Assembly: GCA_016715065.1 (NCBI GenBank)
Contig: JADKBN010000006.1
Span: forward strand, 111,458-175,457
Direction: 5' to 3'
DNA from: Fibrobacterota bacterium
GTDB lineage: Bacteria; Fibrobacterota; Fibrobacteria; UBA5070
Length of the DNA: 64,000 nucleotides
The position numbers and the translations under genes are program-made. Of the stretch, positions 39,152-48,104 are shown in pieces. The notes under the pieces are model-generated. The model saw only the letters and a program-made list of their open reading frames with translations, searched no databases and was not told where the DNA came from. The first letter of the stretch is position 1. Every line of letters begins with the position of its first letter.

Positions 39152-40726
39152 TCAACGGATCAACCAATCGCGGTTGTCCGGGGCTGGCCGGGCCGCTGGG
39201 GGCGGGGCATGCGGGTTGGCTGCAGGCGCTGGGGGAATGTGCGGAGCGGCCCTGGGCGGTGAGGCCAGAGTTTGCCGGGATTCCAAGTCCGTGATCAGAT
39301 CGTCGCGACGCGAGGCAAGGCTGGCGGGCAAGGGATGGTCCGGGTCGCTGGCCATGTGCAGGAATTCCAATGCCACTTCGATGTGATGGGTTTTGGCGAT
39401 CGCGATGCCCCATTCCAAGGCGGGAAGCGAGTCAAACCGAAACAGCGGGGACTTTTTGAGGATCGCGTGCATGTTGCGGGAGATGTCGTCGATGCCTGCC
39501 TCGCCTTGGCGAATCCATTCTTGGAATTGGCGCGTGAACGCAGTGCGGGCGAGGTCTTCCTGGTTTTCGTTGAGGTGGGTCCAGGCGACCTCGATGGGCG
39601 TACGGACCACCATCTGCTCCACCATGCCGTCGCGATCCACGCTGGGGAGCACGTCCGGAAGGGGCATGTTGGCCGGGTCGCGGGGGAGAATGCTCGCGGC
39701 CACGATCCCGAAGATGAATCCACCGATGTGAGCGGAATAGGCCACGCCACCTTCCTGATTGCGCAAAAGATGGGATTCCAACACTTGCATGATCATCCAC
39801 ATCCCCAGGAAGACCCAGGCGGGAATATGGCCGGTTCCCGGGCGCCAGACCCAATAGGCCACTTTGATCTTGGACTTGGGCATCAGGCGCATATAGCCGC
39901 CCATGGTGGCGGCGATGGCCCCCGAGGCGCCCACCGCGGGAATGGAAGACCATTGGCCTTGCATGAGGTACCCACTGAGAGCAAAACAGAGCGATGCGAA
40001 GAGCCCGCCGCCCAGATAGAATCCAATGAACTTGGCCATCCCGAACCACCGCTCCAGGGTGACTCCGAAGGCGAAGAAGAACAGCATGTTCCCGACCAGA
40101 TGTCCCCATCCGGCATGCATGAACATGGAGGTGAGAATTCGCGGCAGCCAAGGGCCGGAAGGGATGAAGCCCCAGTCGTGAATCGGTGAGGTCCCGCTTT
40201 GGACGCTACCAGCCCGAGCCCTGATGCGCCGATTGAAATCTTGCTTCAGGGCGCGATCGGTTCTCATCTTGGCGTTGAGCTTGATCATCTCCAGGGAGAT
40301 TTCCGTTCCGCTTCGCCCCAAGGGGTGGGCCGTGTCCTCGTAACGCACAGGGTGGTTGGGATGATTTGCAGCGGTCGATCGGGCCAGGCTGTCCATCGAC
40401 TCGTGGATTTTCTTTTGCCACTCGGCCAGCTCAACCGTTTCCTCGCCCCCGTCGGCGGGTTCGGTGGAGTTGCGCGAGCCAAATCCTATCGAGAATTTCC
40501 GTGGGAGATCCTTGGCGCCGGGGTTTTCCAAGAGGTAGAGGGAATCGACCATCTTTCGCAGTTCCGAGCCCGTCCACACCTCCAAGGAATCCGATTGGAC
40601 TCCCACCACGAAGTCGGTCTGCTTGGGCCAGGTGCCCACGAACGCCACCACGCAGAGGAGGATCACGGAAAGCGAAAACCAGCCGATCGAACCATCGTGG
40701 GTATCGCTGCCGATGGGTATGATCAT
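39152..40726 (-). CDS. Rhomboid-family intramembrane serine protease, extended
   Basis: Membrane protease of 524 aa that cleaves membrane-spanning substrates. The motifs are HAGWGHLVGNMLFFFAFG (204-221), catalytic Ser268 in AVGASGAIAA and catalytic His333 in SAHIGGFIFG. Unlike a minimal ~200-residue rhomboid, it carries a ~155-residue soluble insertion between TM1 and TM2 (about 35-190) and a ~180-residue C-terminal soluble tail that ends Ala/Pro-rich (AAPHIPPAPAANPHAPPP). The tail has helical-repeat-like character, possibly for protein contacts. Substrates unknown. It is separate from rpsA (135-base gap). Confidence 0.9.
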   Translation of the reverse strand: MIIPIGSDTHDGSIGWFSLSVILLCVVAFVGTWPKQTDFVVGVQSDSLEVWTGSELRKMVDSLYLLENPGAKDLPRKFSIGFGSRNSTEPADGGEETVELAEWQKKIHESMDSLARSTAANHPNHPVRYEDTAHPLGRSGTEISLEMIKLNAKMRTDRALKQDFNRRIRARAGSVQSGTSPIHDWGFIPSGPWLPRILTSMFMHAGWGHLVGNMLFFFAFGVTLERWFGMAKFIGFYLGGGLFASLCFALSGYLMQGQWSSIPAVGASGAIAATMGGYMRLMPKSKIKVAYWVWRPGTGHIPAWVFLGMWMIMQVLESHLLRNQEGGVAYSAHIGGFIFGIVAASILPRDPANMPLPDVLPSVDRDGMVEQMVVRTPIEVAWTHLNENQEDLARTAFTRQFQEWIRQGEAGIDDISRNMHAILKKSPLFRFDSLPALEWGIAIAKTHHIEVALEFLHMASDPDHPLPASLASRRDDLITDLESRQTLASPPRAAPHIPPAPAANPHAPPPAARPAPDNRDWLIR

Positions 40727-40818
40727 GACTTGATGCCTCTCCGGGAGAACGTGGAATCACCCTTCTGGCGCCAGCGGAGAGGCGCCAAAGGGAGCGTGCG
40801 GGCATCAAAGGTAGGCGA

Positions 40819-42192
40819 TCAAGGCAATTGTATCTGCGGGGCTCCCTCCACCACCCGATTTTCCCGAATCACCTGGGCGTACCATTTGGCGGATGCCTTT
40901 GGCGTGCGTTCCTGGGTCTGGAAATCCACGTGCACCAGGCCGAACCGCTTGGAGTAGCCGCTGGTCCACTCGAAATTGTCCAGCAGGCTCCAGGCGAAGT
41001 AGCCGGTCACGCGAGCGCCGTCGGCCACGGATTGGGCCAGCGAGCGCAGATGCTCGCGGTAGAAGGCCAGGCGATGGTCGTCTTGGAGGCCACCTGCTTC
41101 CCAGGCGCAGCCGTTTTCGGTGATCATCATGTAGTCGGGTTTCCATTCCTCCTGGCACCACAACGGAACCCAGTAGAGGATGTCCGGCTCCACCACCCAG
41201 TCAAAATCTGTCCGGAGCGCTTCCGGCCGTTTCCAGGTGGCGGGTTCCTGGGCGGAGAAGCGTTCGGCATAGTAGAGGTTCAGTCCCAGGAAATCGGGTT
41301 TGTCGCCGATCAAGGCGAGTTCCCCGTCGAGAACTTCAGGTACGTCCGCCCCGAGCCGTTCCCACTCGGCGGCGGGATAGCGTCCTTTCCATAGCGGGTC
41401 CAACCACCAGGCCGTGCCCTCCAGGAACTTCGCACGGGCTCCGGCGATGTCGGCGGGCTCCGTGGTGGCGGGCAGGATGGGAGTGGGGTTGTGGACAAAG
41501 CCCACCGAAATTCGATCGCGTCCCAACGTCTGACGAAGCGCCTGCGAGGCGTAGGCGTGGGCCAACAATACGGTGTGGCGCGTCTGGCGGACCAACTGGA
41601 CTCCACCTTTGATCCCTGGTGCGAATGCGCCGCGTCCGTAGGCGTTGTCTGTGATGCACGGGCCTTCGTTGATGGGCATCCAGCGCTTGACTCGATCGCC
41701 CAAGCGGTTGGCCAGGTGGTAGGCGAGATCACCCATGGCTTTGGCTGTGTCCCGATTGGCCCAGCCGCCTTTGTCCTCCAATGCCTGGGGCAGGTCCCAG
41801 TGGAACAGCGTGCAGCAAGGTTCGATGCCTCTTTCAAGACATCCATCCACGATTCGCTCGTAGAAATCGAGCCCCTTGGTGAGGGTCGGACCGGTTCCTT
41901 TGGGTTGGATGCGCGGCCAGGAAACGGAAAACCGGTAGGATTTCAGGCCCAGGCGGGCCATCAAATCGAGGTCTTCCTGCCAGCGGTGGTAGTGGTCGCA
42001 GGCGACGTCTCCGGTGTGGCCGCCGAAGATTTTTTCCGGCGTGTGACAGAAACGGTCCCAATTCGACTCGCCCTTGCCATCCTCGTTCCAAGCTCCCTCG
42101 ATTTGGAAGCTGGAGGTGGCCGAACCCCATAGAAAGCCTTCAGGGAACGATTCGGTGCGGGGGTCGCTGGTTCTGACTTGTGCGTGAGGCAT
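40819..42192 (-). CDS. GH1 family beta-glucosidase
   Basis: Cytoplasmic (no signal peptide) beta-glucosidase of 457 aa cleaving cellobiose and related glucosides. The family segments FPEGFLWGSATSSFQIEGA, FSVSWPRIQPKG, LFHWDLPQAL and FGLVHVDFQTQERTPKASA are present. The nucleophile is Glu359 in MITENGCAW. The acid/base Glu176 is in MPINEGPCI, where the usual following Pro of T-[FL]-N-E-P is replaced by Gly then Pro. It probably finishes oligosaccharides released by secreted or intracellular cellulases such as the GH5 enzymes here. Divergent from the large unknown gene. Confidence 0.93.
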   Translation of the reverse strand: MPHAQVRTSDPRTESFPEGFLWGSATSSFQIEGAWNEDGKGESNWDRFCHTPEKIFGGHTGDVACDHYHRWQEDLDLMARLGLKSYRFSVSWPRIQPKGTGPTLTKGLDFYERIVDGCLERGIEPCCTLFHWDLPQALEDKGGWANRDTAKAMGDLAYHLANRLGDRVKRWMPINEGPCITDNAYGRGAFAPGIKGGVQLVRQTRHTVLLAHAYASQALRQTLGRDRISVGFVHNPTPILPATTEPADIAGARAKFLEGTAWWLDPLWKGRYPAAEWERLGADVPEVLDGELALIGDKPDFLGLNLYYAERFSAQEPATWKRPEALRTDFDWVVEPDILYWVPLWCQEEWKPDYMMITENGCAWEAGGLQDDHRLAFYREHLRSLAQSVADGARVTGYFAWSLLDNFEWTSGYSKRFGLVHVDFQTQERTPKASAKWYAQVIRENRVVEGAPQIQLP

Positions 42193-42256
42193 CGAAGAAT
42201 CATCCTTGGGCGGTTATCTGAAGTGTTTCAGTGGTGCTGTCGACGAGAATTGTACC

Positions 42257-44137
42257 ATGGAGCCCGTGGAATTGACACCCTCCTTCGTTTCTCGGCTGCT
42301 GGAAACCGTCGCTCATTCGGGCATCGAGCGTCACCAAGACGGGATCGTTTCCGTTCCCGACGGCAGACGTTTGCCATTGTTTCGGGCCTCCCGAGGTGGC
42401 GCCAACCGGGATTTCGACGAAGACTCCCGTCGCCTGTGCTTGGCCAGGGGTGAGGGACTGCGCCTGGATTCTGGCGCTTTGCTGGATTGGGAGCGCATCG
42501 CCCGGCTCGAGAGATGCTTTCAAGGTCGCTCGGAGTCCTACCGGCCCGGACACCTCCTGAGCCTGTTGCGACTGGCGATGGATATCGCCCAGACGGAGGA
42601 AACCGGCCTGACCGTTCTGGAGGTGCGTTCCCTTCATCTGTTGGAACGCAGACTCTGCGAAATGCAGCGTACGGAGAGACCGGGCTCGCCTGAGCGCGTG
42701 GCGGGACTGCTTTCGGACTTGGCCAGCGGGGAGCATCGGAAGTTGCGCGGCCTGTGCGATTTGTCGAGATATCTGGAAGAAGTGACAGGGCACCCCTTCT
42801 TGAGTCGCCCGGACCAGGCGAGTCTCGGTTCGATCCAGCTACTGCTGACTCTGCGACACTCCTTGGGTGAACTGGTGGGTGGCGCAGCGGCGTCGAAAGG
42901 ATTGGTTCCGCTGGATGCCTGCTTGGCCTCGCGTGCGGTACTTGCCAACGCCAGGATCTTGCATCTACGGATGGGATCGCTGTTGGATGAGGTCCTATCC
43001 CCCGAGTTACCTCTCTGGCCCAGGCTTGGAGAGTGGCTTGCGGATGTGGAACATGCGCGTGACGCGACCTTCCAACTGCCCGCCGGCGAAGAACGCCCCG
43101 ATTTTCTGGTGGAGGGCCGTCGCATGCGCGCCCTGGATCTGGTGGTCTCGGTGGCTGGTCGATTGGAGCGCTCCGTGCGGCCGATCGCACTGGACGAAAG
43201 TTTCGTGGCCCTGGAGCGGACCCTGCACCGTCGGATCCGACGCCAAGAGAGTCGCAAGCACCACCTCGCACTCCTTTTGCGCAGAGTATTCGAGCGGGCT
43301 CTCCACGAGAGAAACCGGCGATCCATGAGAAACCTCTCCTCCGGTGCGGCTCTCAAACGACCCGAACGCGCTGGAGCTGAGCTGTCCCAGGATCCCGTTT
43401 GGGCGCCGCTGCAGATCCATGCTCAGGAGTTGGAGGAGGCCAAGGCATGGGGATGCAGCCTGGCGGCCGGCCGGATCTGGCAGAAGATTTTTCCGGGCCA
43501 GGAATCGAGCCGGGAGGAGCGAACGGACCTGGAAGAATTCCTCCGTTGGAGCCTGGATTGTCGGGGCAACCTCTTGGAAGCTTGGGAAGTACGCTCTGAC
43601 AGTGAAAAGGCGAGGTTGGTCGATTGGTTCCAGGAGGTGCTGCGCCGAGTGGAGGCATTCCCCGCTGGCCGCATGAAAGGTTTCAAGCGCAGGCGCGACC
43701 GGACCACCCCGCTGCAATGGCTCACGGCCTGCCTGGAGGTGGTTTCCAAAAACGATGCCGGGGCGTTGTGGGAACAAGGCATTCCTGCTCCGCCTGGACA
43801 AGAGGAGCTCGTGGCCCGCGCGTTGTTCTGGTGGTCGCAGCGTCACCCATGGGACCGGGGGTTGTTCGGGATCTGGAGTGCGGAAATGAGAGGGCCGCGG
43901 TTCGCCGAGGGACTCTCCGCCGGAGTTGCTGCTGCGCGCGACCAGGGGGCTGCGCCGTCGGAAGCCAAGGTCCGCCTGGACATGATGGAGCGCGAATTGG
44001 AATACCGCACCTGGCTGGGTGCGCGCGAACGGGTCGCCCTGATCCGCGAGACGCTATCGGAGCGACCGGCGGAACTGCCGCCGATTTCTGTCGAGCCACC
44101 GACGCCTCCGTTCTCCCGCCGGGTTCTGCAGGATTGA
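42257..44137 (+). CDS. Large soluble protein of unknown function
   Basis: Protein of 626 aa from ATG 42257 (the in-frame start at 42206 has no support). It is rich in Arg, Glu and Leu and appears almost wholly helical, with no signal peptide, membrane span or recognisable catalytic motif. Recurring features are long amphipathic helices (LERRLCEMQRTERPG, LHRRIRRQESRKHHLALLLR, LVDWFQEVLRRVEAFPAG). It has a start region suggesting a strand-rich cap (DGIVSVPDGRRLPLFRASRG). I do not recognise it. It sits alone between GH1 (divergent) and intracellular GH5 (83 bases downstream, same strand), so a link to glucan metabolism is possible only by position. Confidence 0.7.
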   Translation: MEPVELTPSFVSRLLETVAHSGIERHQDGIVSVPDGRRLPLFRASRGGANRDFDEDSRRLCLARGEGLRLDSGALLDWERIARLERCFQGRSESYRPGHLLSLLRLAMDIAQTEETGLTVLEVRSLHLLERRLCEMQRTERPGSPERVAGLLSDLASGEHRKLRGLCDLSRYLEEVTGHPFLSRPDQASLGSIQLLLTLRHSLGELVGGAAASKGLVPLDACLASRAVLANARILHLRMGSLLDEVLSPELPLWPRLGEWLADVEHARDATFQLPAGEERPDFLVEGRRMRALDLVVSVAGRLERSVRPIALDESFVALERTLHRRIRRQESRKHHLALLLRRVFERALHERNRRSMRNLSSGAALKRPERAGAELSQDPVWAPLQIHAQELEEAKAWGCSLAAGRIWQKIFPGQESSREERTDLEEFLRWSLDCRGNLLEAWEVRSDSEKARLVDWFQEVLRRVEAFPAGRMKGFKRRRDRTTPLQWLTACLEVVSKNDAGALWEQGIPAPPGQEELVARALFWWSQRHPWDRGLFGIWSAEMRGPRFAEGLSAGVAAARDQGAAPSEAKVRLDMMERELEYRTWLGARERVALIRETLSERPAELPPISVEPPTPPFSRRVLQD

Positions 44138-44220
44138 TCTGAAGTAGTTCAGATCTGGATTTCTTAGTAGATTTCTTCTTTTGCCCGTCGCGCGTCGCGA
44201 TGGCCGGGAGCGCTGGGAAC

Positions 44221-45276
44221 ATGAAGGGTGTGAATTTCGGCGGCTGGTTCAGCCAGATCGATGCGATCGAAGAAAAGGACCCCGCGGGTTTCCCCGGGGT
44301 CGACCAGCATGTGCGGACCTTCCTGGGTCCGGACGATTTCCGTCAGGTGCGGGAATGGGGGTTCGACCACGTCCGCCTGCCGGTGGACTGGCAGTACGTG
44401 TTCGATGAACAGATCCGCCCGAAGGAAGAAATCCTTTCCGCGCTGGAATCGGCCATCGAAGGGCTTCACGGCGAAGGGCTCGGAGTGATCCTGGATCTGC
44501 ACAAGTGCCCTGGCCACGACTTCCACGACGGCACCCGGCGCGACCAGGCGTTTTTCACCGATCCGGTGCACCGACGCGATTGCATGCGCGTCTGGGCCCA
44601 GCTCGCCGAGCGGTTCGGGCACCGCCACAGCGTGATGCTGGAGCTCCTGAACGAACCCGTCGCGCCCAGCGCGGCGGTGTGGAACGAGATCAAGGACGAG
44701 CTAGTGCGGTTTGTGCGTCCGCTGGCTCCCAAGGCCACGCTTGTGGTGGGATCGAACCTCTGGAACAACGCCTCGGAATTCGCCCATCTGACTCCTGTGG
44801 ACGACGACAACATCCTCTACAGCGTCCACCTCTACAATCCCATCGTCTTCACCCACCAGAAGGCACCTTGGCTGGACGATCCCATTTTCCAGGCTTCCCG
44901 CACCTACCCGGGCACCTACGATCTGCCCGACGACAATACCGGACGCCTGCCCGCCGATCGCGGACTCTGGGACCGTGATCGCATGGCCAGGCATCTGGAG
45001 GGGGTGTTCGAGTTCCGTCGCAAGCATTCCGTGCCGGTGGCTTGCAACGAATTCGGAGTCTACATGGGCGGCGCCGATGCGCAGAGCCGGTTGCGCTGGA
45101 TGACCGATGTCCTGGAACTGTTCCGTGAAAACGACGTGGGCTGGACCTACTGGAACTACAAGAACCTGGATTTCGGGATCGTGAGCATCGGCGAGAGCCT
45201 GTTCCAGGACAGTCCCCAGTACGCCAACGCGCAGCGGACGGATCGCGACCTCCTGGGGTTGCTACGCGAACTCTGA
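44221..45276 (+). CDS. GH5 family glycoside hydrolase (endoglucanase-like), no signal peptide
   Basis: TIM-barrel glycosidase of 351 aa. The opening MKGVNFGGWF is diagnostic for exo/endo-beta-glucanases of GH5. The acid/base is Glu145 in LELLNEPVAP and the nucleophile Glu277 in VACNEFGVY. ATG 44221 is preferred over 44200 because the family begins with this motif. No export signal is visible, so it may act on imported oligosaccharides in the cytoplasm alongside the GH1 enzyme, unless exported by another route. Its 3' end overlaps the convergent SDR gene by 15 bases. Confidence 0.9.
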   Translation: MKGVNFGGWFSQIDAIEEKDPAGFPGVDQHVRTFLGPDDFRQVREWGFDHVRLPVDWQYVFDEQIRPKEEILSALESAIEGLHGEGLGVILDLHKCPGHDFHDGTRRDQAFFTDPVHRRDCMRVWAQLAERFGHRHSVMLELLNEPVAPSAAVWNEIKDELVRFVRPLAPKATLVVGSNLWNNASEFAHLTPVDDDNILYSVHLYNPIVFTHQKAPWLDDPIFQASRTYPGTYDLPDDNTGRLPADRGLWDRDRMARHLEGVFEFRRKHSVPVACNEFGVYMGGADAQSRLRWMTDVLELFRENDVGWTYWNYKNLDFGIVSIGESLFQDSPQYANAQRTDRDLLGLLREL

Positions 45277-46161
45277 CCTGAGCCTTCCCAGCGCGTCGTG
45301 GATGCGCGGGAATTCCCAAGTGAAGCCGGATTCTGTCAATGCGGTCGGAACTCCCCTCTGGCTGGCCAGGAGGAGTTCGTCGGCGAACTTCCCCAGGAGG
45401 GTGCGCAACACCCAGGAGGGTGCCCGCAGCCTGGTTTTCCGGCCCACGGCCATGTCCAGTGCTCCCGCGAACTCCCGTTGGCGGACGGGGTTCGGGGCGC
45501 AGAGGTTCACCGGGCCATGCAGCCGAGGGTCGGCGAGGAGGTGGGCGATCGCGCGGGAGACGTCTTCCAGCTGGATCCAGGAGATCCATTGGGAACCGTA
45601 GCCCAGGATCGCGCCCAAGCCGCGCCGCGAGGCGTTCCACTGGGGGGGCAGGCTTCCGCCGCGCGAAGCCAAGACAATTCCTGTCCGCAAGACCACTGTC
45701 CGGGTGGCGCTCGAGGCCAGAGGCGACAGCGCGCGCTCCCATGCCTGGCAGACCTCAGCCAGAAATCCGGTTCCGGCGGGGCTGGATTCCGGCAGTTCGC
45801 GGTCGGCTTGGTTGCCGTAGTAGCCGATGGCCGATCCGTTGACGAAGGTTTCCACTCCCTGGGCCTTGGCAGCTTTGGCTAAAGTGGAGGTCGCGGCCAA
45901 GCGGCTTTCCAGGATTTTTCGGCGCGTGGAGCGCGTCCAGGGCCAATCGGCGATCGAATGTCCGGCAAGATTCAAGACCGCCTGGCAACCTTCAAACAAT
46001 CCGGCTGTCTCGGCAGTCGGATCCCAGGAGCGTTCTCCAGCATGTCGGGCAGGTTTGCGCACCAGCCGTACCACGTTCCACCCCGCGGCTTCGAGTCTGG
46101 GTAGGGTGGCGCTGGCGATCAGTCCGCTCGCACCGGCGACGGCGATGGTCTTTGGGGTCAT
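45262..46161 (-). CDS. SDR-superfamily epimerase-like protein (YfcH/TIGR01777 type)
   Basis: Cytoplasmic NAD(P)-binding protein of 299 aa. The nucleotide-binding loop is GASGLIASATL (the third Gly of the usual G..G..G is Ala here). Further marks are LNLAGHSIADWPWT, SRLAATSTLAKAAK, NGSAIGYYG and a C-terminal PVNLCAPNPVRQREFAGAL with the DUF1731-like end (PSWVLRTLLGKFADELLLASQRGVP). The family (human SDR39U1, bacterial YfcH) has no proven reaction. Convergent and slightly overlapping with the GH5 gene; divergent from tatA. Confidence 0.9.
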   Translation of the reverse strand: MTPKTIAVAGASGLIASATLPRLEAAGWNVVRLVRKPARHAGERSWDPTAETAGLFEGCQAVLNLAGHSIADWPWTRSTRRKILESRLAATSTLAKAAKAQGVETFVNGSAIGYYGNQADRELPESSPAGTGFLAEVCQAWERALSPLASSATRTVVLRTGIVLASRGGSLPPQWNASRRGLGAILGYGSQWISWIQLEDVSRAIAHLLADPRLHGPVNLCAPNPVRQREFAGALDMAVGRKTRLRAPSWVLRTLLGKFADELLLASQRGVPTALTESGFTWEFPRIHDALGRLRSEFA

Positions 46162-46302
46162 GGGACCAGGATACCAATCTCCGAGGATCCTGTTGCGGCA
46201 AATGGTGGTATCGTGGGAGTGGATGGATGCGGCGATGTAGATTGCACGCAGCTCCCTGCATCGGAGCTTCGCGTGGAAACAGGACTGGCGAAAGGGTCGA
46301 AC

Positions 46303-46503
46303 ATGGGCATGATCGGTGGATTCGAGTGGGTGATCATCCTTGTGATCGTTCTTTTGCTGTTCGGGCCATCCAAGCTGCCGCAGCTGGCCAAAGGTCTGGG
46401 CCAATCGGTGAAGGAATTCAGGGACGCCTCCAAAAAGAACGCGTCTGAACCTGACAAGGAAAAATCTCCCGACATCAAGCCAGAAGGCTCGAAGGAAGCT
46501 TGA
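46303..46503 (+). CDS. tatA: Twin-arginine translocase subunit TatA
   Basis: Pore-forming subunit of 66 aa of the Tat system for folded proteins. A single membrane helix (GGFEWVIILVIVLLLF) is followed by the FGPSKLPQLAKGLGQSVKEF hinge and amphipathic helix, then a charged tail. ATG 46303. The stop overlaps the tatC start (TTGA). First gene of a compact tatA-tatC-tatB-like operon. Confidence 0.95.
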   Translation: MGMIGGFEWVIILVIVLLLFGPSKLPQLAKGLGQSVKEFRDASKKNASEPDKEKSPDIKPEGSKEA

Positions 46504-47246
46504 GTTCCTCGCCCGAGCGCGGGTATCGCTCCACCGAGGGGGCACTGGACTTCTGGCGTCACGTGGGCGACCTCCGGAAAGCCCTGCTTTGGAGCGTGGT
46601 CGGGTGGTTGGCCGCGACCTTCGTGGCTTGGCAGTACTGGACTGCGCTGTGGGCGGTGCTTTCTCGCCCACTTGCCTCTCTCAAACCGGTACCCCGGATC
46701 ATCGTGACCAGCCCCATGGGCACAGTCTCCATGTCGTTTCAGGTGGGATTGGTCGCGGGCTCTGTCCTGGCTGCCCCGTGGGTGTTCTGGCAACTGTGGC
46801 GATTCGTCCGCCCGGCGCTCCATGATCGCGAACGGTCCATCGCTTTGGCGGCGCTGGGTTGGTCCACCATGCTGTTTTTCGCGGGCATGGTGGTGGCGTA
46901 TTTTTCCATCCTGCCGTTGACCTTGCGCTGGCTCATGACCTACGGCCAAGGGATGTTCGATCAGCTGTGGACCGTTGACGCTTTCACTTCGATGAGCCTG
47001 CAGCTGATGGGCGGGTTCGGTGCGATGTTCGAGTTTCCGCTCCTGACCTGGGTCCTGGCGCGCATGGGCGTGGTGGGACCCGGCCACTTGTGGCGGTATT
47101 CGCGATTGGCGATCGTGGTGATTTTCGTGCTGGCCGCCGTGTTGACCCCGCCGGATCCTGTCAGTCAGTGCATCATGGCCGTGCCCATGCTGGGGCTTTA
47201 CCTGACCGGGATCCTCACTTCGCGGCTGGCCTGGAGGGACAAGTAG
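46500..47246 (+). CDS. tatC: Twin-arginine translocase subunit TatC
   Basis: Polytopic receptor of 248 aa that binds twin-arginine signal peptides. It starts at TTG 46500 inside the tatA stop. The cytoplasmic N-terminus contains DFWRHVGDLRKALLWS (variant of the usual H..EL..R). Later helices and loops show TSPMGTVSMSFQVGL, FEFPLLTWVLARMGVVGP, and the LTPPDPVSQCIMAVPMLGLY end that is diagnostic. Translationally coupled to tatA and one base from the following fusion gene. Confidence 0.94.
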   Translation: MSSSPERGYRSTEGALDFWRHVGDLRKALLWSVVGWLAATFVAWQYWTALWAVLSRPLASLKPVPRIIVTSPMGTVSMSFQVGLVAGSVLAAPWVFWQLWRFVRPALHDRERSIALAALGWSTMLFFAGMVVAYFSILPLTLRWLMTYGQGMFDQLWTVDAFTSMSLQLMGGFGAMFEFPLLTWVLARMGVVGPGHLWRYSRLAIVVIFVLAAVLTPPDPVSQCIMAVPMLGLYLTGILTSRLAWRDK

Positions 47247-47247
47247 G

Positions 47248-48009
47248 ATGGATTCGATCGGAGCCGGCGAAATCCTGGTGATCGCGTTGGTCTCGCTGCT
47301 CGCCCTGGATCCGCGCCAGGCGGGACGTTGGTGGGGCAAATTCCGTCAGTTCCAGGCCAGGCTCTTGTCCTACAAGGACGGCTTGGAACGCGAGATTCGC
47401 GAAAACGTGGGGGAGGCGGTCGCCACTCCAGTGGAGGAAACCTCCCAGTCCCGGCTGCGGAATTGGGCCCGGGAGCGGGTGGGGGTGATGGAGCCGATGT
47501 CGGAGCGGGAGGTGACGGATCGCTTGTTGTCGCACTTGCGGGCTTGGGATGTGTACAGATGTTCTTCGGATGTGGCCTTGTTCTGGTCGATCGGTCGGGA
47601 AATCCCCATGGAATCCGTTTTGGAGGGGGTGATCTCGGATGGCAAACGGATTTGGTTGCCCTGGCTGGATTCCGAGCCGGGCATCATGGACTTGGCCCAC
47701 GTGGCGGACCTGGGCACGGACCTGGTGCCGGGGCGATGGGGCACGCGCGAGCCTGCTCCCGCGCGCCGGGGGGGATGGTTTCCGGAAGGCGGAATCGTGC
47801 TGGTTCCTGGCGAGGTGTTCGATCTGGCCGGAGGCCGGATCGGCAAAGGTGCAGGTTATTACGATCGCTGGCTGGCCTTGAACCCGAAGACCATTCGGGT
47901 AGGGGTGGCCTGGGAAACACAGGTCCATCCCGGCAAACTCCCGCAGCAGGAACACGACCAGCCCATGGGTCACTTGCTCACTCCCGAACGATTCGTCCAT
48001 GTAGGCTAG
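47248..48009 (+). CDS. Fusion: TatB-like N-terminus + 5-formyltetrahydrofolate cyclo-ligase
   Basis: A single uninterrupted 253-aa frame. Residues 1-55 look like TatB/TatA: a membrane helix IGAGEILVIALVSLLALDP then the amphipathic helix RWWGKFRQFQARLLSYKDGL. Residues ~80-253 are a 5-formyltetrahydrofolate cyclo-ligase (MTHFS/YgfA), which uses ATP to convert 5-formyl-THF to 5,10-methenyl-THF: GKRIWLPWLDSEPGIMDL, WGTREPAP, VLVPGEVFDLAGGRIGKGAGYYDRWL. It follows tatC by one base and there is no other TatB in the operon, so the N-terminus may serve as TatB. An enzyme tethered to the Tat machinery, or merely a fused housekeeping gene, are both possible. I know of no such fusion as an established family. 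Confidence 0.85.
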   Translation: MDSIGAGEILVIALVSLLALDPRQAGRWWGKFRQFQARLLSYKDGLEREIRENVGEAVATPVEETSQSRLRNWARERVGVMEPMSEREVTDRLLSHLRAWDVYRCSSDVALFWSIGREIPMESVLEGVISDGKRIWLPWLDSEPGIMDLAHVADLGTDLVPGRWGTREPAPARRGGWFPEGGIVLVPGEVFDLAGGRIGKGAGYYDRWLALNPKTIRVGVAWETQVHPGKLPQQEHDQPMGHLLTPERFVHVG

Positions 48010-48104
48010 GTGGGCTTTCTACCTTTGCCCGAAGTTCGAAACGACTCGAGGACCGGGAATCCACTCCGGTTCGGTGGTGATTGTGCAACCTTTGGAGGAT
48101 GATC

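Noticed and set aside
37433..39262. 609-codon plus-strand frame opposite rpsA
   Set aside because: Mirror of the S1 repeats on the other strand; no start signal or recognisable domain.
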